A stretch of 64,000 bases of DNA from JABFSA01 sp963827515 (lineage in GTDB: Bacteria; Acidobacteriota; Vicinamibacteria; Vicinamibacterales; UBA2999). This document shows positions 58,765 to 64,000 of the stretch, in pieces. The stretch lies in assembly GCA_963827515.1 (NCBI GenBank), contig CAWHBF010000021.1, positions 186,001 through 250,000 of the forward strand, in the 5' to 3' direction. How positions within the stretch are numbered: the stretch's first letter is position 1; each line of letters begins with the position of its first letter. A program made the position numbers and the translations under genes. The notes under the pieces are model-generated. The model saw only the letters and a list, made by a program, of their open reading frames with translations. It had not been told where the DNA came from and ran no database searches.

Positions 58765-59717
58765 ATGAGCGGGCTCGCGGAGGAGACAATCGCAGCGGAC
58801 GAAGCGCAGGTCACGGCGCAATTCATCGCCTTCCTGAAGGCTGCTTCTGAGAAGCGATTCCCGCCCGGTGCGAGGCAGCGGTTCAACCAGGCACGGGCGA
58901 CCGCGTGTGTGGACGCGGAGTTCACGGTACTGGGGGGACTCCCTGCGGACACGCGGGTTGGCCTGTTCGCTCTTCCGCGATCGTATCGAGCGTGGATACG
59001 ATTCGCGAATGCCGCAACGGCGACCGACCGCGAGCGCGACATCCGCGGCATGTCCATCCGCGTGCTCGGGGTCGAAGGACCGAACCTGACGCCGGGCGCC
59101 ACGATGCAAGACTTCGTGCTGAACAGCCATCCGGTGATGATCGCCGCGGACACGCGTGGCTTCATGGAACTGCTGCAGGCCAACGAGGCTGGTGGGATCC
59201 GTCGCGCCGTCTACTTCCTCACCCACCCGAACGCGCTGCGCGTGGGTCTGGCCGCACGCACGAACCCGACATGCCACCTCGACCTCTCGTACTGGAGTAC
59301 GACCCGTACCTGTGCGGCCCTGGACGCGCCGTCAAGTACATCGTCCGGCCGGGCTCGACGTTGCGCAGCCCGATGCCTTCCACGCTGACAGATAGCTACC
59401 TCAAAGACGCCATGCGCGTGCGACTCACCGAGTCGGAGGCAACCTTCGATTTCATGATGCAGGTTCAGAAGGACAGCCAGCGCATGCCGATCGAGGATGC
59501 CTCGGTCGAATGGAAGCAGCAGGACTCGCCATACGTGCCGGTCGCCCGGGTCCGCATCCCGTGTCAGCCCATCGATGATCCTGACCGGGTGTTGCAGTGC
59601 GAACAGACGGCCTTCAACCCCTGGCACTGCCTGCCCGAACATCGCCCGCTCGGCAGCATGAACCGCGCCCGGCGTGAAATCTACCGGGCACTTGCTGAGT
59701 TCCGCGCCCAGACCTGA
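58765..59717 (+). CDS. Catalase-fold heme protein (catalase-related family), one frameshift
   Basis: About 317 residues after correction, far shorter than true catalases (480-750). Recognisable core: RVGLFALPRSYRAWIRFANA, DIRGMSIRVLGVEG, QDFVLNSHPVMIAAD (catalase 'NN.PVFF' position), LDLSYWSTTPY...RAVKYIVRPG. At the place of the distal His motif the sequence reads ARATACVDAEFTV, and I see no histidine there, so classical peroxide dismutation is unlikely. Catalase-related folds include allene oxide synthases, which rearrange fatty-acid hydroperoxides. The break at about 59303 needs one added C (CCCC read as CCC). GGAG precedes ATG 58765. Third gene of the dioxygenase operon, 17 bases after the reductase. 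Confidence 0.8.
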
Positions 59718-59774
59718 CAAGACCTCCAGGTCCCGAGGACGCGTTGCGTTCTGCTACTCTCCCTCCTGCAGGCG

Positions 59775-60710
59775 ATGACCAGTATTTTCATCAGCTACCG
59801 CCGCGATGACGCAAGCGGCCACGCCGGCCGGCTCTCCGATCGCCTGGTCGCACGTTTCGGCTCTGAACGTGTGTTCATGGACGTATCCGATATTCAGCCG
59901 GGACAGAACTTCGAGCAGGCCATCGAACGAACCCTCGCACGATGCGATCACCTCCTCGCGGTTATCGGTCCGCAGTGGTTGACGAGCCTCACCGCGCGCC
60001 AGGCGACCGGGGAAGACTTCGTGCGCAGCGAGATCGCGGCGGCGCTGTCACGAGGGACGACCGTGATCCCCGTACTGGTTGGCGGAGCCGAGATGCCCAC
60101 CGGAGCGCAGCTGCCTGCGGACCTGGCAGCCTTCGCCAGATGCCAGGCCGTCACCATTCAGGATCACGTCTTCGACGAAGACGCGGCACGTCTGGTGAAA
60201 TTCCTCGCCGCTGGGACTGACTCCGTCGAGACTCCACACCCGGGGCGACGTGTCTCTCGCCGGGCGCTCTGGGCCTCGCTGGCACTCGCGGCGAGTACCC
60301 TGGCCGGCGCGTGGTGGTTGTGGCCTGGTCGCGGGCCAGGGGAAACCGTGACATCGTCAGCGGCAGTGGCGCCGACGCCGAGCGAGCCGGACGTCGACGG
60401 CGACTGGATCGCCGAATTGCAAAAAGCCGGTCAGCCCCCCTTCCGCATTCGGATGACGCTTGCCCGATCGGGGAGCGACGTGATCGGCACTGTGACCTAT
60501 CCCACCGGTCAGGCCACGATCCTCGACGGCCAGTATGTGGACGGCCGAATGACGTTTCACACGTCGCACGTGCCGCAATTCGAATCCGCGCCGGCCACGA
60601 TCCGATTTCAGGCACGGGTGAGCGGTGACGTCATCACGCTCACCACAGCGGACGAGGGGGGCGTCGCGACCGGTTCCGCGCGGCGTGTTGTTCCGGTGCA
60701 GCCGCAGTAG
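59775..60710 (+). CDS. TIR-domain membrane protein with C-terminal beta domain
   Basis: 311 residues. TIR domain 1-148: SIFISYRRDDASGHAGRLSD, RVFMDVSDIQPGQNF, CDHLLAVIGPQWL, and DFVRSEIAAAL, where Glu86 sits at the position of the catalytic glutamate of TIR NADases. One membrane span (about 163-183, ALWASLALAASTLAGAWWLW) follows, then a beta-rich domain (about 200-305, WIAELQKAGQPPFRIRMTL..DVIGTVTYP) that would be outside. This is the bacterial TIR-TM-sensor layout. Whether it hydrolyses NAD is unknown. 57 bases after the catalase-fold gene on the same strand; a shared transcript is possible but not shown. Confidence 0.85.
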   Translation: MTSIFISYRRDDASGHAGRLSDRLVARFGSERVFMDVSDIQPGQNFEQAIERTLARCDHLLAVIGPQWLTSLTARQATGEDFVRSEIAAALSRGTTVIPVLVGGAEMPTGAQLPADLAAFARCQAVTIQDHVFDEDAARLVKFLAAGTDSVETPHPGRRVSRRALWASLALAASTLAGAWWLWPGRGPGETVTSSAAVAPTPSEPDVDGDWIAELQKAGQPPFRIRMTLARSGSDVIGTVTYPTGQATILDGQYVDGRMTFHTSHVPQFESAPATIRFQARVSGDVITLTTADEGGVATGSARRVVPVQPQ

Positions 60711-60755
60711 CGCCGTGCCCCCTTTACAATGGAGTCATTGCTGGAGGACACGCGG

Positions 60756-60947
60756 TTGAAACATCGAGATGCCATCGGGAGCCGGACCGCGGTCGCCGGT
60801 GCGATCGTGATCTGTGCGTTAGTCGGTACGCAGGTTGCCGAGGCACAGCGGTGGGGCCGTCCGACGGCTCCTCGTGCAGGCGCCTGCTTCTACCAGGATG
60901 CGAACTTCCAAGGTCACTACTTCTGCGCGGTAAATAGCGAGCGGTAG
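60756..60947 (+). CDS. Short secreted protein, truncated I36-inhibitor/beta-gamma-crystallin-like
   Basis: 63 residues from TTG 60756, with GGAGG eight bases upstream. Signal peptide (TAVAGAIVICALVGTQVAEAQ), then GACFYQDANFQGHYFCAVNSER, the first half of the Greek-key motif 'C.Y.D.NF.G..FC' of peptidase-inhibitor family I36 and beta-gamma-crystallins. The second half (usually ending 'NDRISSI') is missing: a TAG stops the frame at 60945-60947 and no other frame continues it clearly. It is a truncated gene or one cut by an error. The next gene starts nine bases later. Confidence 0.45.
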   Translation: MKHRDAIGSRTAVAGAIVICALVGTQVAEAQRWGRPTAPRAGACFYQDANFQGHYFCAVNSER

Positions 60948-60955
60948 CGTGACGC

Positions 60956-62638
60956 ATGGTCCAACAGCGCAATCGCCTCGTCAGCGGGGCCGCTCTGATC
61001 GCCCTCTCAGGCGCTCTCTACGCCGCGCTTGGCCTGATGGGCATCGAGCGCCCCGCATACGTCCACGTGCGCTGGGCACCGTCGGTCGATCCGGCCATGA
61101 TGGCGCAACTCGAACGCTTCCGGGATCTCACACGCGGAGAGCTCATTCCGCCGCGCACGTGGGGCTACTACCTCTCCGATCTCTCACCTGAGAACATTCG
61201 TCTTCTCGTCAGCAGTCCCGCAGTCGAAGACACGCACTTCATCGACAGAGATACCTTTCAGATCGCGCCAGAGGCCGAACGGGGTCCGTACGCGAACTGG
61301 TGGGAGCAAGCGATGGACTTCGCGGTCCGCGCCTCGCTCCTCGCTGGTGTCGTCGCACTCGCCCTCTGGGCCCTGCATGCGTGGCGCGATCGACGTGCCG
61401 CAACGACGCCGCCAGGCATCACTACTCGGTCTCCCGCACTCACGCCCGCGTCCGGGCAGCGAATCGACGTCGTGTTCCTCGTGATTCTGCTCACCGCCCT
61501 GTTGATCCGCATCGCCCTGGCCGCCACGACCCCATACATTCACGACGAAGCGAACACCTCCATCCCGCTTTCGAAGACCATTTCGTTCTCCCTCAGCGAT
61601 CCCCATCTGCCCCTTCGCGGCGAGAACCATGGCGCCCTCCCGGCGTACCTCGTGAAAGCCGGCAGCTCCCTGTTCGGCACGACCCCTCTGGCATATCGGG
61701 CCTTCCACGTGCTCATCGGACTGTGCACGATCGTGATGATCTACATCCTGACAAATCAGCTGTACGGCCCGCTCGCCGCCCGATGGGCTGCGTCGCTCAT
61801 GGCGTTCAACGAGTACTTCCTTTCGTTCTCCGCTCGAGCGACCGCGAATACGCCGTACTTGTTCTTCATCACGACGGCGGTCTACGTCTTCAGTCGCTTT
61901 CTCGCCACCGAACGTGCGGTCCACCTGTACGCTGCCGCCGTCGCTGCGGGTCTGGCGTTCTACTGCAAGGAGCATGCGGTGCTGCTGCTTCCTGTGTTCC
62001 TGGCGATGCTTCTCGGCGCCAGGTATCGCCACTGGTTGCGAAGCCCACACGCTTACCTGGCGGTTGGGGTGTTCGCGCTCGTGATCGCGCCGGATCTCGT
62101 CTGGAACCTGCGCGCGGATCCCGACACGGTCCAGGTCACGTACGGCGGTGGGACTCTCGGGCAGGCGACATACAGCGCACACCTGCGGCGCATCGGGGGC
62201 ATCGGCTTCTCGCCGTATCCCGCCATGTTCTATGCACAGGGTCCGGTGACTCAACTCATAGGGCTAATGACCGGAACGGAACCACCAGACGTCACGCCTG
62301 AGTATCACGCGCTGAATCCGGTGATCGGACTGCTGCTGGTGGGTGCGGTGCTGACCGCGACCGTGAGCCACGCCAGCAGGGACGCCAGGCGCCGGTTCCT
62401 TCTGCTTCTCGCTTGGGGCGTCTTCGTTTTCTTCACGCTGGTCAAGAGAGGTGATCCGCCCAATCGCCTCGCGGCAGTCAGTTGGGTCTGGGTCGAGGGC
62501 ACCCTCATTCCGGCAGTCATCTTTGCGGGAGGGTATCTGGCTGGACTGACGGGGAGAACGCGAACCGTCGTGTGGATACTCAGTGCCGTTGCCCTGATGT
62601 ACGCCGTCGACTCACTCACATGGACACTCACACTCTGA
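60956..62638 (+). CDS. GT39-like (ArnT/PMT-type) membrane glycosyltransferase
   Basis: 560 residues with about 10-12 membrane spans. The lumenal/periplasmic loop after the first spans of the core carries YIHDEANTSIPLSK, with the DE acidic pair that is the catalytic signature of GT-C fold enzymes such as ArnT and protein O-mannosyltransferases. Further blocks: RGENHGALPAYLVKAGSSLFG, AYRAFHVLIGLCTI, FNEYFLSFSARATANTPYLFF and AAGLAFYCKEHAVLLLPVF. It would transfer a sugar from a polyprenyl carrier in the inner membrane; donor and acceptor are unknown. An extra N-terminal region (about 1-135) with its own spans precedes the core. Followed four bases later by the SET gene. Confidence 0.85.
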   Translation: MVQQRNRLVSGAALIALSGALYAALGLMGIERPAYVHVRWAPSVDPAMMAQLERFRDLTRGELIPPRTWGYYLSDLSPENIRLLVSSPAVEDTHFIDRDTFQIAPEAERGPYANWWEQAMDFAVRASLLAGVVALALWALHAWRDRRAATTPPGITTRSPALTPASGQRIDVVFLVILLTALLIRIALAATTPYIHDEANTSIPLSKTISFSLSDPHLPLRGENHGALPAYLVKAGSSLFGTTPLAYRAFHVLIGLCTIVMIYILTNQLYGPLAARWAASLMAFNEYFLSFSARATANTPYLFFITTAVYVFSRFLATERAVHLYAAAVAAGLAFYCKEHAVLLLPVFLAMLLGARYRHWLRSPHAYLAVGVFALVIAPDLVWNLRADPDTVQVTYGGGTLGQATYSAHLRRIGGIGFSPYPAMFYAQGPVTQLIGLMTGTEPPDVTPEYHALNPVIGLLLVGAVLTATVSHASRDARRRFLLLLAWGVFVFFTLVKRGDPPNRLAAVSWVWVEGTLIPAVIFAGGYLAGLTGRTRTVVWILSAVALMYAVDSLTWTLTL

Positions 62639-62642
62639 AGCC

Positions 62643-63017
62643 ATGATGATCCTCGACGAGACCGACGATCGTTTCTACGCCGCCCCGTCCACGCTGCCAG
62701 GGGCGGGTCAAGGGCTGTTTGCTCGCGTGCCCCTTCGGGCCGGCGAACGGCTGGTGGTGGTCGGTGTGCTGGTACGACGTGACTCCGACGCCGACCGCTA
62801 CACCGCCTTCGCCGATGAGTACAAGTTTCGCGCCGGTGACTACCTGCTCATCCCCTGCGGGGTCGCCGGCATGGCCAACCACTCCGCGCAACCGAACCTC
62901 GAAAAGGTGATCGAAGGCGACGCGGTCTCTCTCGAGCTCCTGCGCGACGTCGCCGCGGACGAAGAGCTGTGCTTCGCCTACAGCCCGTACGCGCGCGAGC
63001 GCTACGGCATCGTCTGA
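62643..63017 (+). CDS. SET-domain protein
   Basis: 124 residues, a minimal SET fold: GAGQGLFARVPLRAGE (N-terminal SET strand), GVAGMANHSAQPNLEK (the 'NHS..PN' knot motif) and ADEELCFAYSPYARERY (the 'EEL...Y' closing motif, Tyr being catalytic in lysine methyltransferases). SET proteins transfer methyl groups from SAM to lysine; bacterial targets are mostly unknown. No pre- or post-SET zinc cysteines are present. It lies 4 bases after the glycosyltransferase and 10 bases before the next gene, so the three form an operon. Confidence 0.85.
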   Translation: MMILDETDDRFYAAPSTLPGAGQGLFARVPLRAGERLVVVGVLVRRDSDADRYTAFADEYKFRAGDYLLIPCGVAGMANHSAQPNLEKVIEGDAVSLELLRDVAADEELCFAYSPYARERYGIV

Positions 63018-63027
63018 CTCCGGAACC

Positions 63028-64000
63028 GTGACGCTTCGCCAGCCAACCGTCATCGACACCGACGCTTCGTCCAGCTTCGTCTGCGACTACGTGGCCGGCG
63101 TCAATCGTGTCCTCAGTCTGCCGCCCTATCTCCTGGTCGACAACATCGGCCGCAACGTGGAGCTGTGGGGATTCCAATCGGGCGGGCGTGAACCAGCGGC
63201 CCGGGCAATCTACGATCTCACCTCCTATCCTGACGATCCGATCGCTTCACTCCTTGACGTCGACCTGCACGCCGCATTCTTGCGTCGTGACGGGCATGAA
63301 CTGCTGACCCTCAACCACTATGGGCGGTTACGTCGTTTCGAGCTGCCGGCAGCGGCCGTGCACATGGAGCCGACGGGAGAACTGCAACTGCTGGGCGATA
63401 CGGAGCGCGTGGTGATGGCGGGGGACTGCTTGGTGACCTCGTCCCCCCGAGGCGAATTCACGAACGACGCGTCACAGCCCGGCGTCTTCCTCTTCGAGCC
63501 CCTCCCCGTGTCGTGGGACGAGTCCACGACAGAGGGTGCCCGGCGCCTCGCCTCGAGTCAGGCGCTGGCCGACTGGGGCGTGATCGGCGCGCTGGCTGTC
63601 ACCCCACACGCCGACCGGCTTGCGGTCGCGGCGGGACTTCGTCTTGGCGTCTTCCGTCTCACACGCGCCGGCGCCACCCTGCGACTTGGCGAGTGCTTGT
63701 GGGAGACGGTCCTGACCTTCCACTGTCAGTGGCTCCACTTCGATGAAATCGACCGCCTTTGGGCCGGCGGCCATCGAGCATCGGCGGCAGGCACCGCCGA
63801 CTGGGACGCCTGTCGTGGCGGCGGACTCTCCGCGTTCACCGATGAAAGCGGCGTTCCGCACTTCACTGTCGGGCTGCCCGACGAAACCGCCTGGGGCTAC
63901 GGCGCCGACCCTCTTGTACTGGCCTCCGACCGTCGAGCGGTGTACGTGTTGGGCCGCGATGCTTCTCTACACGTCGTCGACCTGAACAGTTGCGCCTTGC
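63028..64000 (+). CDS. Unrecognised protein, beta-rich and propeller-like, 3' end missing
   Basis: Open from GTG 63028 to the window edge (324 codons). No signal peptide or membrane span is seen. The sequence alternates short strands with loops of the kind 'LLTLNHYGRLRRFELP', 'VIGALAVTPHADRLAVAAGLRLGVFRL' and 'AVYVLGRDASLHVVDLN', which resembles a WD/quinoprotein-type beta-propeller, but no repeat signature is exact enough to name a family. The start is 10 bases after the SET gene stop, with CCGGAA upstream, so it is probably translated from the same message. Function unknown. Confidence 0.65.
   Translation, partial: MTLRQPTVIDTDASSSFVCDYVAGVNRVLSLPPYLLVDNIGRNVELWGFQSGGREPAARAIYDLTSYPDDPIASLLDVDLHAAFLRRDGHELLTLNHYGRLRRFELPAAAVHMEPTGELQLLGDTERVVMAGDCLVTSSPRGEFTNDASQPGVFLFEPLPVSWDESTTEGARRLASSQALADWGVIGALAVTPHADRLAVAAGLRLGVFRLTRAGATLRLGECLWETVLTFHCQWLHFDEIDRLWAGGHRASAAGTADWDACRGGGLSAFTDESGVPHFTVGLPDETAWGYGADPLVLASDRRAVYVLGRDASLHVVDLNSCAL

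Overview
This is a GC-rich, gene-dense bacterial window with 48 protein-coding loci on both strands and no RNA genes, CRISPR array, transposase or phage gene that I can see. Three large secreted DUF5916 proteins, a type III glutamine synthetase, a DUF349 repeat protein, ArsR-methyltransferase fusions and GTAG-footed palindromic repeats suggest an environmental Acidobacteriota (Vicinamibacteria-like) genome. That assignment is inference from gene content. At least a dozen genes, including housekeeping enzymes (ahcY, glnN, metH), carry single-base frameshifts, mostly insertions. The sequence therefore probably contains indel errors, as expected of an unpolished long-read assembly, and I annotate those genes across the breaks.

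Layout. 1-4.4 kb: a partial flavin disulfide reductase, ahcY, an ArsR-methyltransferase regulator (SahR-like) and a decayed vapBC pair. 4.5-16.9 kb: an FG-GAP propeller protein, an SDR enzyme, two DUF5916 proteins, a secreted protein in operon with an OmpR-type two-component system, and pepF. 17-31 kb: thrC, a thioesterase, speA, a DUF349 protein, glnN, and a second SahR-like gene overlapping metH. 31-46.5 kb: a GNAT enzyme, an FMN alpha-hydroxy-acid oxidase, a metallo-hydrolase lipoprotein, a quinone reductase, a TIGR00266 protein, a methyltransferase, an MsbA-like ABC exporter, apaG, an ettA-dinB-ubiD operon and a third DUF5916 protein. 46.7-50.1 kb: a cytochrome-quinoprotein and a membrane TIR-like/TM2 protein.

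50-60 kb is the most interesting region. A leftward arm (class 3 lipase, DUF5995, small membrane protein, two di-heme cytochromes) diverges from a rightward arm (alpha-dioxygenase/cyclooxygenase-like heme enzyme, Old-Yellow-Enzyme-type reductase, catalase-fold heme protein). In known families these are the activities of oxylipin synthesis: acyl release, oxygenation, hydroperoxide rearrangement and enone reduction. I propose a bacterial oxylipin-like cluster. A TIR-domain membrane protein follows. 60.7-64 kb: a truncated secreted protein, a GT39-like glycosyltransferase, a SET-domain protein and a partial protein running off the edge.

The methyl cycle links two distant parts of the window: ahcY and metH each sit beside one of two paralogous ArsR-methyltransferase regulators. 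Intergenic DNA holds REP/REPIN-like palindromes with a 5' GTAG foot and variable stems, plus degenerate ACCACGAAGG inverted repeats.
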